The translations under genes and the position numbers were made by a program. This document shows positions 12,761 through 24,926 of a stretch of 64,000 bases of DNA, piece after piece. Each line of letters opens with the position of its first letter. Position 1 is the stretch's first letter. The stretch lies in assembly GCA_014529385.2 (NCBI GenBank), contig CM043945.1, positions 2,203,312 to 2,267,311 on the forward strand. Reading direction: 5' to 3'. Under the pieces are notes generated by a model that saw only the letters and a list, made by a program, of their open reading frames with translations, did no database searches and was not told the DNA's origin. Origin of the DNA: Adiantum capillus-veneris. Lineage: Eukaryota; Streptophyta; Polypodiopsida; Polypodiales; Pteridaceae.

Positions 12761-12779
12761 AATAGTCATTCTTAATTAT

Positions 12780-13040
12780 TTTCTTACTTAAAACTCCCCC
12801 CCAACATATATGAATATCAAAAAGATCATTTTTTGACCTACAAGCACTGAAAGTTCACTGTTTAAAAAATCTTCCCCCCCCCCCCCCAAAAAAAAAAAAA
12901 AACCATTGTTCTCTCCTCCTCTCCCTCTCCTCTCCCTCCTTGCCCCCTTCTCTCCTCCTCCTCTCCCCTCTCTCTCTCTCTCCCACCTTGCCCCCTTGTC
13001 TCCTCCCATCTCCCTCCTCCCCTCTCTCTTTTCATCCTTT
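12780..13040. repeat. Low-complexity block: C-run, A-run and CT-rich sequence
   Basis: A C-run and A-run (about 12873-12902) are followed by CT/CCT-rich sequence to about 13035. Frames through this block are compositional artefacts. Confidence 0.85.
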
Positions 13041-13062
13041 GCTTCCTCACGCATCAGCTGCC

Positions 13063-13407
13063 ATGGTGCTCGCGAACATCATAAATCGTGTGCCTCCACC
13101 ACCACATACCCCGCACACCAAAAGCGTATATATTCGCTTGTGCACGGAGTTTGCACCGAAGGCCGTACATGAGGGTGAGCAAAGGTCATCACAAGAACAA
13201 TGCGCCGCCGGTGAAACAAATGTTGACAATGTCCATTTGTACCCTTTTGGTCCTATAAGCTACTTCCATCCATCCTTTAATAGCCTTTTGACGTGTCTTC
13301 AATATCTTGGGAGGGGAGAAGCAGGCTTATTAGGCTATTGCAAGAAGTTTTCTACGGGTGCATGTGTTTCTTTGCACTTGTGGATGCACGATTGTCAATC
13401 TCTTTAG
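13063..13407 (+). CDS. Hypothetical ORF, 114 codons from ATG
   Basis: ATG at 13063 starts an open frame to a TAG at 13405. The product has no motif I recognise, apart from a short Pro/His-rich stretch near residue 10-20. It follows a CT-rich 5' region, which could be promoter-like or chance. It may be a first exon or a random frame. Confidence 0.2.
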   Translation: MVLANIINRVPPPPHTPHTKSVYIRLCTEFAPKAVHEGEQRSSQEQCAAGETNVDNVHLYPFGPISYFHPSFNSLLTCLQYLGRGEAGLLGYCKKFSTGACVSLHLWMHDCQSL

Positions 13408-13409
13408 TT

Positions 13410-14420
13410 CAAAACAGTGGCATTACAACAAAGTATTACCTCTTCAGAGAGGGAGGCTGAAACTCACCAACAAAAAATGCAAGAAAAAGAACATTATGAA
13501 GCTTGCCAACACCATCACATATTTGAAAAAAACACCCCTTGGTGCAAGGGAAAAATATAGTTCTTACTTTTGGTTGTGCGTCTTCTTATCATAGGCTTTG
13601 AAGTCTAAGGTCTTACCTCTAATTGTTTTGTAGTGCCTGGCACAAAGGCTACTTTTGTGGTACTGAGATCGATGAGTGTCAAATAGTGAAAGGTCGAAGG
13701 TTAGAGAGGTTAAATGTCACCTTTTTTTCTCTAAAACAACCTTCTTTGTTACATCTTACAGGGAGTGCTACCATTTAACGAGCTTTGAAAAGCAAGCGAG
13801 GGATACAAAGCAAGCGAGACAAATGAGTTGGAGATGTCTTGTAGCTGAAATCCTAGTAATACTCGACTACGCTTAACTTTATTTTTTATTCCATGTTTGT
13901 ATACAAACTATGTACGCTCCATTTTCTTTTTTTGTTTATTCCTCAACACATGTAGGGAATTTATTGAGCATTTTCAAACTCTAGATTATATTTATCTTCA
14001 CTCTCTCCTTAAGTTATTACTTACAATATGTGTAGTACTTACCATGCTTGCCATATGTTTAAGGCAAAAACATCCATGACTTATTTGTCATTAAAACCAC
14101 AAACATAAAGATTTTTGACATAAGGAAGATTAAAATACAATCTTTTACAGAGACACACAAGTAATCCGCTCACACTTCTCATATGTAGGTCATGACTAGA
14201 GAGAGTGTGTGTAACAAAAACACTAAACAACAAAGAGAAATTGATGAAAAACCAAAGAGATTAGAATAGAAAGCATGATTCTAATGTAAAAAAAAACCAC
14301 AAAGATTTAAGACCAAAGAGACCATACTATGGAAAAGATATCAAAGTAGACATTGCTTGAGAAGGACATATTAACAACCACACCCTACATAAATTGCTTC
14401 ATCCACAAACGCATGGTTGC
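13410..14420. other. Gene-less AT-rich stretch
   Basis: No convincing gene. It forms the 3' flank of the decayed spliced gene that ends at 14424. Confidence 0.35.
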
Positions 14421-14423
14421 CAT

Positions 14424-17007
14424 TCATAAGAGAGAAAAATCCTCCACTCCTCTTGTATGTTCTTTTTCCTTTGATGCAATTGGCCTCTTCTCACTTGATA
14501 GATTAATAGGTTCCACCAAATCCTCGATGATTGATGCATCATTGTCAAAAGCAAAGCACGTATATCCCAATATCATGGCTGCATGTGATAGTGGTGCCAA
14601 AACAACCCATGTCAATCATTGAACCCCCTGGAGAACAACAAGTGCATAGGACACAAGCCTGAAGCTCATACTCTTTTGAACTGCTCCACAAATCAACCTA
14701 GAGGATTGTGGATGTTGTGTCTTCTTGCTTTCAGGCATATAATGAGCACAAAAACCACCATCACTTTGTAATGAATTACCTTTGAAAAGAGCTTTACTAT
14801 CCTCAAAGTATAAAGTTTGATAGTAACCCATTTGATGAGAAAATATGAATATGCTGCATCGTACCTATCATGCACATCACAATAAAAAAGTATTATTACT
14901 TTTAGAGCTTAGTATTATCAATTGTTATGCAATTACTCACATTGCGAGTGTTTTCCCCTTGTTTGCAATCTCCATATGGTATTTTTCTTACCATCACCAC
15001 TCTTCTTGCCACGACTAGACCTTGACAATATGCAAGAGAGTCACCCACTTTACACCATGCCTTGCAAACGCTTAGTATTTCATCAAGAAACTTTTTGACA
15101 AGAAGGTGTTTTAAAAACCTAAAATAGACACACATATTCAAACAAACATTCACATCAATGCACACCAAAAACAATCAAAGCTAAAAAGAGCATTCAATTT
15201 ACCTAAAAACAACACGTTGGGTCGCTTTTTCAAGTTTCATGGACTTAGTCTCCTTTGTCTCATTACCACTTTTTCTTGACTTGAGATCCCCTCTTGCATC
15301 TCTACTTCTCAACATTTGAAACATATACTTACGGGCTTCCAACTTCACTCCATCAAAATACTTTCTTAAAGTAGGGTCTAGTGGCATTGTCGGTGGCTCC
15401 TCCATGCTTTCAAGTGAAGATTCAAGTAAGGACATGGCCATGCTTTCAACCCTATCCAAAAAGATTTCTCTCACCAATCAACTATCACAAATTAACATGC
15501 AAAAACATGAATATAGCATTTGGATATACCAATGTCTTCCAAGACTTCTAGATGATAATTGACTTACCCTTTAAAATCAGCCTCTCTTGTAGGTGTCAAG
15601 TATTGCTCCCTTGTAATTCTTGGAGCTTCTAATAGTTTCAAAATTCTAACTCTTTTTTCAGGTTGTAAATCAGAAGTTGCAAGAATTCTAAGTTTATGCA
15701 AAGTAAAATCTGACAGAAGTTTAATTATAAATACCTAAATTCTCAAAATGAAAAATAAGCTCAATTACTTATCTTGTAAAAAATAAACACACCTTGCCAA
15801 TTCTATCCGAAATTCGTTTCTGAATCTTTGACTTCTCCTTTCGTAAAGCATCCTCCCTTTGTTCTTCTGGCATAGTTATTTCAATTGTTTGCGTTGCCGA
15901 TGCAACTTCCTTGTTATATTCAACCTTTACATAACTCACAAATAAAAGTTATAATTGCGCACACCAAATCTATCTATACAAAAAAAAGAGTTTAATTAAG
16001 TACTTGAAACATAAGCCTTGTCAAGTAGCCTCTCAAAAATGAAAACCATGACTCTTTGCTTTTACAACCTTTGACTAACTTATTATCCTCCTCTTTAAAA
16101 GACTCAATATACTCCTTTGTATCAGTCCCACATATGTTGTTGGTGTTAATTAGCACATCTTGAAGCAATGGTTTAATCACTGCATGCTCATTTAGCCTAT
16201 TGCATAAAGAAGGATATGATAACTTAGTAATTAAACCTTTGAGAGAACGATGTACATCAAAAATTACCAAAAAAATAACTTACACGTTGATGCGTTGCAA
16301 AGAAGCAAGAAGAGCTATCTATGAAACCTTCCTTGGATCTATGAGAGTGCACATAACTCTCACATGTCTTGATTTATCCTCTTTGAAAAGTTTGGTTATA
16401 ACTTCCATCCAAGACTTTATCTTGCGATTCCCATCCCACACAAAAAACATTTTCTTTGACATAAATTTGAGCTCTCTTTTTAAGGACACCTCTTTTTCAA
16501 ACTCCATATCTTCTTCGAGCCACATTGGATCCCAAGAAGCCTTAATGATATCTGTTACCAAGGTTTCTTTCCCATTGCAAAGACAAGTGGAGACACAACA
16601 TGTTCCCTTCACTTGCATATAGTTCTCTATAACAAATGCAATTTTAAGTGAACTGACATATTTTCAGAGACCTCACTTTGGCATGTGGCAATAACCTTCA
16701 TAGAGGTATGCGAAGATACCTATCACCTGGCAATACTCTGCAACGACCAATAACATCACCACTTGCAGCCAACTAGATATTACTTGCTATAAGAGCATTG
16801 TTTCCATCTTCATCATCATCCTCTATAACTTCAGAGTTTACATCTTTGTCATGTACGACATTTGTTGGTTGAGATAAAGGGTTAGTGTCAACATTGATCT
16901 CTTCAGCTTGAACTGATACAAAAGTCGGTTTTTTCTTTAAAACTTTGGTTAGGACTTTGCTCAGCAGGTGTAGACTTAGTTGTCTTCCTCTTTGTAGGTT
17001 TTTTCAT
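14424..17007 (-). pseudogene. Seven-exon decayed gene of unknown function
   Basis: The reverse-strand gene starts at ATG 17007 (MKKPTKRKTTK, a basic N-terminus). Exons by splice sites and reading: 17007-16284, 16196-16004, 15924-15793, 15709-15568, 15481-15203, 15118-14941 and 14864-14424. All inferred introns are short and have GT and AG ends, and most phases agree. The product would be about 690 residues: an acidic stretch, then conserved-looking segments such as KKMFFVWDGNRKIKSW, then a terminal segment with LGYTCFAFDND that could be part of a methyltransferase-like fold (weak guess). Lesions: stops at 16773, 16319, 15478 and 14616 (first base on plus), and frameshifts near 16950, 16703, 16643 and 14830, plus a phase mismatch at the third-fourth exon junction. 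Introns are kept, so it is not a processed copy. I do not recognise the family. Confidence 0.6.
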
Positions 17008-17439
17008 TTCAATCTGCTATGACAAACACATACGCAGACTCTCTTTTGGCTACCAAGCATCGTTTACTTACCCTGCTTGTCTTGCAGTAAATGTAGAAGT
17101 CATGCTAAAGTGAGCATGTCTAACTTCAAAGGGTCTCTGCTATGGACGTCACAACCAAAGTCAATGTGGACTTTGTGGCTAAACCTTTTCTCTTTACAAA
17201 TAAAATATAGTCTATGCTTGAAGAGTGGTTAACATGGCTAAGTTTCGACCTCTTGATGTTGCTGTTAGCATCAACATGCATTGACAAAGAGTGAACCATC
17301 ACTTTAATTAAGGGTTCATTAACAAAGCGTGCACCATCACTAAGACTTGGATAAACGCATAGAGCACAACAATTCACATGCAATGTCAATCAATTATGAA
17401 TCTTGGTAACTTGCTTTGGCCTACCTCGCAACTGTTGAT

Positions 17440-17790
17440 CTAACAACACTCAACTGCGACAATTGAATTGGGATGCGAACTGTCTACGGGACTAATTTGG
17501 GCAGCAAAAATCTGGACTTCAACTGAGCATGCAAAACTGGGATGCGGATTAATTTGTTGCTGCAAAATGAAAATCTGAGAACTGTGAACTGAAAATCTGT
17601 TGCAGACTGTGAACTGCTGCAAAGGGCGAACTGAGAACCGTCCACTGCTGCAAACTGAAAATCTAAGGACTGCGAACTGAAAATCTGCTGCAAACTACAA
17701 ATTGTCAACTACCGTGAACTACTCTACAAAAATCTGCTACGAACTGCAAATTGTCAACTGCAAACTATTGCAAACTGCTTCAAGCTGAGA
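17440..17790. repeat. Degenerate short tandem repeat rich in CTGCAAACTG/GAAAATCTG
   Basis: About 350 bases are built from variants of GCAAACTG, GAACTG and GAAAATCTGCTG in irregular order. It is located upstream (5') of the decayed gene ending at 17007. The rest of 17010-18750 has no recognised gene. Confidence 0.65.
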
Positions 17791-18061
17791 AGGCTGCAAA
17801 AATCCTCCAAACGTCTTCTCACCTGGTCTCCTCACCTGGCTTCTCCAAGTAGCATTTCCAAAAGCAAATCTTAAAACCTTGGTGAAGACCATCCCTCTCT
17901 AGTTCGACGTTCACCTCTCACCGGCGCTCCCATGAATGCGTTTCCAAACGCAGCCCTCAAACCCTTGGTGTGCACAAGAAAGCAACCTCGGACCCTTAGT
18001 GAGCAAATGAAAACAAAATGGTTCATTTCTCCTCACCAGCCTTGTTAGAATAGCGTTTCCA

Positions 18062-18105
18062 AATCCAATAACACAGACCCCCCATCCAATAACACAGACC
18101 CCCCT
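18062..18105. repeat. Short tandem duplication (CCAATAACACAGACCCCCC)
   Basis: The unit of about 21 bases occurs twice in a row. Confidence 0.8.
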
Positions 18106-18528
18106 CTGAGCAGTTCCTGGAGAACAAAGTGTTTCTACAAAGAGTGCAAAAACAAAGACTTGCCGGTCAAGAGCGTGACTTTTGCCCAACATTATTTAAA
18201 ACTTAAAACTATTAAAAAATTGAAAATGATCTTCAAAGAAAAATACTTTAAAATTTTAATGAGCATAGATCAAAAGGAAATGTTTTAAAATTTAAGTGAG
18301 CATAAATCAAAAGCTACTCTCCTCGAAAATTGTGACAGAAGCTTTCACTTTCCTCGTGAATTGTGATAGAAGATTTTACTTTCCTATTCTTTTATCTCTC
18401 ATGGATTACTACTAGGTATGTTCCTATCAAACACAGATTGCACGAAATTTTCAAATACCATCCCATTTATTACTAATGCCAACCTTTTTCTCAACATTTG
18501 CTCATGGCTCAAGAAAATGATTTCTATG

Positions 18529-18652
18529 GATCTGGCTTTGGAAATTGAAAGCAAACCTATCTTTTCCCTAAACCTGCATTTGTCTTTCAAGATCTGGCTT
18601 TGGAAATTGAAAGCAAACCTATCTTTTCCCTAAACCTGCATTTGTCTTTCAA
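18529..18652. repeat. Perfect 2 x 62-base tandem duplication
   Basis: The 62-base unit beginning GATCTGGCTTTGGAAATTG is repeated head to tail without a visible difference, so the duplication is recent. Confidence 0.95.
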
Positions 18653-18751
18653 GATATCTGTGGGGTTTTTGGATGCTTTACTCTAACAATGCATCACTAA
18701 GTTCTTATTACATATGAAGAGAGAGTTCTCTCAATTAGATATGACACAGAG

Positions 18752-20393
18752 ATGTGTGAGATTAGTCTTTGTGCTCTAAAGGAGTATCTTCAACTTACAG
18801 ACCAAGACATTACTCTATCTGTTACAACTTCTATAGATGATGTAGTTGTGTCTCTTTCTATAGTTTCATTGGAGGATGGAAGGGATGGGTATAAGCTTCA
18901 TGATAACAATGGAGGTGTCTACAAGCTAGAAAAGTTACAAGTACAAAAATTGGTAGAAAAAGATATTAGCATTCTTTCAAGTCTTCAGAAGCTTCCTCTG
19001 TTTAGCTCTCTTCATGTTTCTCTTTCTTCAACACAAGTTAGTCAAAATCTTGATGAGCTGTCGCTTGAATATGATGGCTACTATTTGTTTGAGCTTCCAC
19101 CTTGCAAAGATGGTTCTAACATGAAACTCATGGAGCAAAGGCTTGATGGACAAGTTTGGACAACATACAAGACCATCTCTGTTGATACCTTTAAAGGAAT
19201 AGTGAGAATAAGTAGGTGTTGTTGACATTTAAGGTGTTATAACATTGATCTAGAGTTCTTCTTTGTAAGCAATGTGGTGAATCACCGGAATGTATCAAAA
19301 CTTGTCAAGCATTCATATACTATTGTATCCCTTGAGATAGAGATGACACAACAAGATGTGCCATACACATGGGCTTTCATAATCATCCAGTGGCAAAGGG
19401 TTATCTAAAGAGGTGGAGGAGGTTGTTCACAATAAGGTGTTCACTCAGGCAATCATTAAGCCTTCTAGCACATGCAAGCAAATTGAAGTCTCAGTCACAA
19501 GGGACCTGATCATGGAGCTGCTGATTCATGAGGATGGTGCTTCTCACAAAACTTCTTCAGAGGGTTACTTTCACAAAGTGCTAGATCAAATTAATCCTAT
19601 CTCTCAAAAAGCTCAAATCAGAAGGTCCATCCAGGCTGCTAGAAAAGATTTTCTTCAGTGGGTTGAATGCTATTTTGAGACTGAAACAAAGATGCATATA
19701 TCCATTTATCCAAGGTGTTCTTTTTCCTGATCAACTTGGTGATGATAGCCAGCCACATGTGTTTAAGATGCCATCTATGTCCAGGTTCAGGAGTGGATCT
19801 TGTTAATCAAATGCAACCATGTGGATCATTGGAGGGCCAATGGGTCCATTTTGATCATGTGCATCGGGTGAAGGGGTGGTGCACACTGGGAGCCCATGTA
19901 TATGATCCACATGTACATGAGTTGCTCACAATTGAAACATGTGAGTTTAAGGTGCAAGATCACCATGATCACGTTCAATTTTGGAAAATGTTAAACAACC
20001 AAATGGTGCAAAATGGTTTCCCACTTCCTCAATTTAGAGGTTTCATGTCAGATGAGGCTCAACAAAATTGGATTGCAGTGCACACAATCTACTTTGGTGG
20101 TCCCTATAATAAGGTGGAGGAGAAAAAGAGGTCATGCAAGTTTCATTGGGAGACAAATATGGTGGATCACACTAAGAAGTGCATTAAGACAATCTTTCAA
20201 GAAGAGCACAAGTACATGTGCAAGCAATGGAGAACTACACCTACTGAGATGGAGAAGGAATGATGTAAGAAAGTTATACAAAACTATTGGACTGACAACC
20301 ACATTATTGAGGGACAGCTATAAAGCTTGTAGCTATGGATTGCATGGTGGGATGCACGAGCATCACATTGGAATGATCAATTTCTTAGAGTAA
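18752..20393 (+). pseudogene. Transposase-like gene (probable MULE-type DNA transposon relic)
   Basis: Three forward segments (18752-19225, 19413-19730, 19715-20263) read as one gene broken by frameshifts and stops, with a fourth piece to about 20393. The first part ends in a Cys/His-containing stretch (19190-19300) that could be a FLYWCH- or WRKY-like zinc finger. The last part shows a DDE-transposase-like layout: HFDHVHRVKGW, then a CEFKVQDHHDHVQFWKML segment, then GFMSDEAQQNWIAV, which resembles the GFM-x-D-x-A motif seen around the second catalytic Asp of MULE-like transposases. A Trp-rich C-terminal end follows. Assignment to MULE is an inference from motif layout. No terminal inverted repeats were found by eye. 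It lies divergent to the decayed spliced gene at 14.4-17.0 kb. Confidence 0.45.
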
Positions 20394-20744
20394 GCATTTT
20401 AAATGAACAATGTTTTTGTCTTATAAGACTCATTCTCTTTTTATTATGCACAAATTCAAGTAGTATGCATGCTTAGAATCACGTTTGTGTTGGCGAAGTC
20501 TCTCAAACACCAAGTAGAATTTGTCACTCTACTTTAGAACTATGATATGGACTAAAGAGCAAACATGCTTGCGGCAGCCATGTCTCCCAAGCACCAAACG
20601 GATTATTCATCCATCTCGAAATGATGTTGTAGGGTAAAAAGGGATCCTCTACTTGCTAAGAAACATCAACTAATGACTAAGGCTTTATCTCTTCTACCTC
20701 ATAGTCCAGGATGACTATGATTTCAAGAGAGAGGTAATATCATA

Positions 20745-21470
20745 AAATTTAATATCTAACCAACCCAAATGATAGCATCATTGTAAGCATTGACAAGGTT
20801 CATATTATCCTTAATCTAGGTTCCTTGTATCCATCTAGCATCTTTAAAAGGATAATTCTTAAACTTAATAAGATATTGTCAGATAATCTTACCGTTTCTT
20901 AATACCTTGCCTTCATGTTGTAGGATGGACTCAGATTTAAGTACTTCTTCTTGGTATTGAGTTTTTGGAGGGTCTACAACTATTTCTTCTTTTGGTGGCA
21001 CTCCTTTGTAAGGCTTAAGTAGGATTATGCATGTGTCAATGGTTGGGAAACTTTAATTGATAAGCCATCTCATTGATTGGCTTAAGAATTCAAAAAGGAC
21101 CATAGTGTCTTTTTGTTGGTTTATAATAATACTCTTGGTGGCCCGTAGGATTCTTGCCCGTAGTATGCCTTAGACCAATCTTGAGAAACTTTAGCAAGAG
21201 CCCAATCATTTTTCTTAAATGCTAAGGCTCTTTTGTGCTTATTAGTATCAACCCTTTTTGCCTTTGCTGTGAGATAAATATAAACTCTTGAATCTTTGGA
21301 AAAGATTCTTGTGAGTTTCGGCTATATTCATCAGCAACAAAGATCTTCCCATGTACTTTAAGTACCGAGGGACTTTTAGATCTTCCCTCTTTAACCTTGA
21401 AAGGTGCTTTCCCCATAGAAGTATGTACAATGTCATTGTACGCATACTCTATAAGAGTTAGGTACTTCTC
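20745..21470 (-). pseudogene. Gypsy integrase C-terminus and chromodomain-like end
   Basis: The reverse-strand reading has LIEYAYNDIVHTSMGKAPFKV, the end of the gypsy integrase core. Next comes the RxxxGPFxILKPI...AYQLKFP region, and then a chromodomain-like stretch with YLIKFKNYPFKDARW near 20850-20900. Several stops and shifts are present. The catalytic D,D part of the core is largely missing between here and the RNase H at 21.7 kb. A local duplication of 37 bases (21553-21589 and 21628-21664) lies in the damaged interval. Confidence 0.72.
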
Positions 21471-21731
21471 TCATTGGAGAACATTGATCTACTTCCATGA
21501 CATAGGCTTTTAGTAGATTCAAGAATCGTTAGATTAGTTATCTCACTTTGGTGGCTAACACATAGCCTATTGCCATATAGAAGATCACCATGAAAGACGA
21601 CACATGACTTTCTCACGCAGGGAGTGGATAACACATAGCCTATTGCCATTTAGAAGATAACCATCCTCTAAGGTGAATGGTTCTTCTTTCTTCTCTAATG
21701 CAAAAGTTGTAATTACATACTTAAAGTCTCA

Positions 21732-22290
21732 TCAGTACTCATCTATCATAAAAGATAGATCATTGTGAGTTGATATTGACACCATATTTACTCTTGGTTG
21801 TTGTGAAAGTGCATCAGTCACTTGATTGTGCTTGCCAGCAATGTGAGAAATATGAAATGTTAACTGCGAAAGAAAAGATTTTCCCATGTCATTTATTTGT
21901 TGGAAATCTTGGTTTGCCATGAAATACTTGAGACTATGGTGGTCTGTTCAAAAAATAAATGGAGTCCCAAATAGATAGGGCTTCCATGTGCCTAGGGCAT
22001 GTAGAACAGCTAAAAGCTCTTTTTCGTATATACCCAAGACCCATAGCCATTGAGCCTTCAGCTCTCATGTGCTATGTCATGCCCTTCTTGAAGCAAGACT
22101 GCTCCAAGGAAATCACCACAAGCATCACATTGGACCTCAAATGGCTTTGAGAGATCCAAAATAATAAAGACTGGTTGGGAGGTAAGCTTCTCTTTGAGCT
22201 TTTCAGAAGCATTTTTCTCTTTAGCAGTGCATGAGTACTTAATGCTCTCCTTTGTTAAGTCATGTAATGGTCCTGCTATTTGAGAGAATT
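21732..22290 (-). pseudogene. Gypsy RNase H remnant
   Basis: The end of the gypsy RNase H is clear on the reverse strand: FHISHIAGKHNQVTDALSQQP, the usual H-x-x-G-x-x-N-x-x-A-D-A-L-S pattern, with Thr for the Ala. Upstream, to about 22290, only scattered matches remain. Confidence 0.75.
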
Positions 22291-22293
22291 TTT

Positions 22294-22920
22294 CTATGAA
22301 TCATCTATAACATGCACACATACAAATAAAGCTTCGTAGCTCATGTACGTTCCTTGGGTTAGGCCATCCTTTGTTACCTCTAGCTTAGATGGATCCATAT
22401 GGATACCATCCTGAGAGATAATATGACCTAAATATTGAATCTCTTGAATGAAAAATTTGCTTTTCTTTTGATTGATAAAACGCTTGTTCTCCCTCAAGGC
22501 TTGAAAAATCACCTAGAGATGTTTTTTGTGCTCCCCCAAGGACTTGGAGTAGATAATGATATCATCAAAGAACACTCTAGTGAATTTGTGGTAGGGTCTA
22601 AAGATTTTCTCCATTAAATGATTAAACATGGCTAGAGCATTTTTCAAACCAAAAGGCATAACAAAATATTCATAAAGTCTAAACATTGTACGAAATGTGG
22701 TCTTTTTTATATCTTCATTCACTATCCTTATTTGATGATAGCCATTTTAAGGTCAATCCTATTGAAATAGGTAGAGCCTTGTAGCTTATCAAACAAATCT
22801 TCAACCTGCAGAATGGGAAATCTGTTCTTAATAGTGATAAGATTTAGTGCCCTATAGTCCACACAGATGCGGTAGGTGCCGTATCTCTCTTGCACTAAAA
22901 GAACTATGAGCAAAAGGGGG
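22294..22920 (-). pseudogene. Gypsy reverse transcriptase (frameshifted)
   Basis: Reverse-strand segments give, in order, YGTYRICVDYRALN, VEDLFDKLQGSTYFNRIDLK, YFVMPFGLKNALAMFNHLM, the catalytic FFDDIIIYS box, and FIQEIQYLGHIISQDGI. This is the full order of gypsy RT motifs with both catalytic Asp of the DD pair present. Breaks occur near 22510, 22725 and in the distal end. It copied element RNA into DNA when intact. Confidence 0.88.
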
Positions 22921-22968
22921 AGGAGCTAAGCCTCACCATCCCTTTGTCTACCAATTCTTGCACTTGCT

Positions 22969-23701
22969 TCATGATCTCCTCTTGTTGAGCTTGGGATACT
23001 TGATAAGGAGGCTTGTTAGGCAATGAGATTCCTGGTAGGAGCATTTTTTGATAGTCATCATCCCCTCATTTGGAGGTAAGTCCATAGAGATATCATCGAT
23101 AAAAAAATCTTGGAATCTTGTTAGAAAATTAGACAAGTCTAATTCTTCTTGATTTCTACCATTTTCATTTGATGAGACATTGGGACCTTTTAGGGGCTCT
23201 TTGACAAAAATCGTGTATGCAAAAACTGAGCTTTTCATGAATTTGTCAAAAGCAAAAGAATTTACAAGTGGTATAGTACGACCGGACTCATTAGCATCAT
23301 CCATGATTTTTTTTTCTATAGGTAAGGTAGATTCCCCTTTCATGGGACTTCATGTTGGTAGCTATGCGGTTAAACCATGGTGCCCCTTGGATACCATCGT
23401 CATGTTGGAGAAGAGAGATGAAGAAATATTCTTTGTCAACATAGCCTTGGACATGAAGACTCAATTTAAAAATCAAGGGAGTAAGTGCGGCTTCTTTCCC
23501 CTTGAAGGCTCCATTGATGACAACCACATCTCCCATCTCATGAGCTTGAACTCCTAACTTGGTGGCCAACTCCGTTGATATGAAAATGTAAGTAGAGCTA
23601 GGGTCAAACAAGATGAAGGCATCATGCTCCCTTACCTTTCCCCAAGCATAGGAGAGAGGTGATCCTTTGCAATGAGAATCCTCTTTTGGAGCTTCGATCA
23701 T
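22969..23701 (-). pseudogene. Gypsy protease and protease-RT linker
   Basis: Reverse strand. The retropepsin has AFILFDPSSTYIFIS near 23610, with the catalytic Asp kept but Ser where Gly is usual in the D-x-G-x-T/S site. It continues to DGIQGAPWFNRI. The linker with FQDFFIDDISMDLPPNEGM leads to the RT. The two parts overlap in different frames around 23300-23343, so there is a frameshift between them. Confidence 0.8.
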
Positions 23702-24610
23702 GGAAGCTCTAGGAGTCTCATTGCGGGCATTTCTTTTGGGGCAAGAACGATAGCCATGTCCTTGCTCCCCACACTCAAATCATTTGTGGTCCTTTTACGA
23801 AAAGCTTCTAGCTCTTCAAAAGAGAGTTTATTTTTACCTTTGTAAAATTCCTTCCCCTTGGACCGATTGTTGTTGTTGAAATTTCCTTGGGAAGAGTTTT
23901 GGGCTTTTTTCTTCCCCTTTGCTTCATTTTCATCCTTTTTTTCCATGGGCTTGGCATTCCTTTTAGCCCCTTGTTGTAAATTGATGCACAAAGCAACCAC
24001 AGTGTGGTGGATTACTTCTGTGATAGAACCAAGCCATTGGGAGTTGACATACTCGGACATTTCTTCAGGTAATCTTGCATAGAATTGTTGCTTTTTTTCC
24101 AACGAAGTCTATCTATTGAAAGACAGTAGCCTTGAGATGTAAATCCCAAAACTTGTCTACATATTTTTGGATAGACTCGTTGGAGAGCAGCTTCAAACTT
24201 TTCCATTCGGTAAGAACTTTGTCCTTTGCATCACTTGCAAGGAATTGCTTATGATGATGGAAACTCGTAGAATTTTCCATGTCTTTGAGGATTTTCCATT
24301 GCCATGAAGGCTAGCCCAACATTGACGAGCACATTTCTAGAAGTGCATAGCTACATGACATAGCTTGGAGGACTTTGTGAAGCCCTCGTCTTCAAAGGCC
24401 GCATCAAATTGTTGGATGAAGGCCAATACTTTGTCAGTAGCACCAAAGGTGCCATCATAGGTAAGAAAAGAGATAATATTTCCTCCCTCTTTGAATTTCT
24501 TGAGCTTTTGGGACCTTCTCCACGCAAGGTAGGATTTGCGATGTCCTCTCCTCTTATATTCTCTAGGAGAATAGCTGTTGCTTTCGTCTAAAGAGGAGGA
24601 AGGTAAAGAA
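23690..24610 (-). pseudogene. Gypsy gag with degraded zinc knuckle
   Basis: The gag capsid region is recognisable on the reverse strand from about 24600, where FQQFD-like and SKLCHVAMHF strings match the retrotransposon gag pattern. It continues through a Lys/Asn-rich linker (FNNNNRSKGKEFYKGK) to a zinc knuckle remnant reading ECGEQGHGYRSCPKR in another frame, whose first Cys is lost to a stop. Many breaks. Confidence 0.72.
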
Positions 24611-24914
24611 GAAAGAGAAGAGGGTAAACTCTTTCTTGCCTTTTTCTTTCTTTGTTTCCTCTCTTCCCTTTAGGAGTGACAAGGAGAAAGACTTTGGGTT
24701 GACCGTTTCCTCTTGCAAGAAGTTGGTGACCATCTAGACCGCCATCTTCGTGGAGCCACATCTGTAGAGGAACTTAGTGATTTGCTTGTACACTAAGTCC
24801 TTTTCAACCAAGGTAATAGATCCCTGTCCCACTACCATATTGCAATGAACATGTCAAACCTTTTATGGAAAACTTAAGGACCTCGCTTCTTAAGCAAGAA
24901 AAGAGAAACCAATA

Positions 24915-24926
24915 GCTCTAATGCCA
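24915..24926 (-). promoter_or_regulatory. Degenerate primer-binding site of the reverse gypsy element (unit 1)
   Basis: The reverse strand reads TGGCATTAGAGC, two transitions away from the canonical TGGTATCAGAGC. It lies about 300 bases upstream of gag, with a TG-starting LTR end at 24928 on plus. The duplicate in unit 2 is at 25981-25992. Confidence 0.6.

Noticed and set aside
12906-13172. Proline/serine-rich protein from the CT-rich region
   Set aside because: Several frames on both strands are open because of low-complexity CCT/CTC sequence.
14424-17007. Retrocopy (processed pseudogene) explanation
   Set aside because: The coding blocks are separated by AT-rich intervals with GT and AG ends and mostly consistent phases, so introns are retained.
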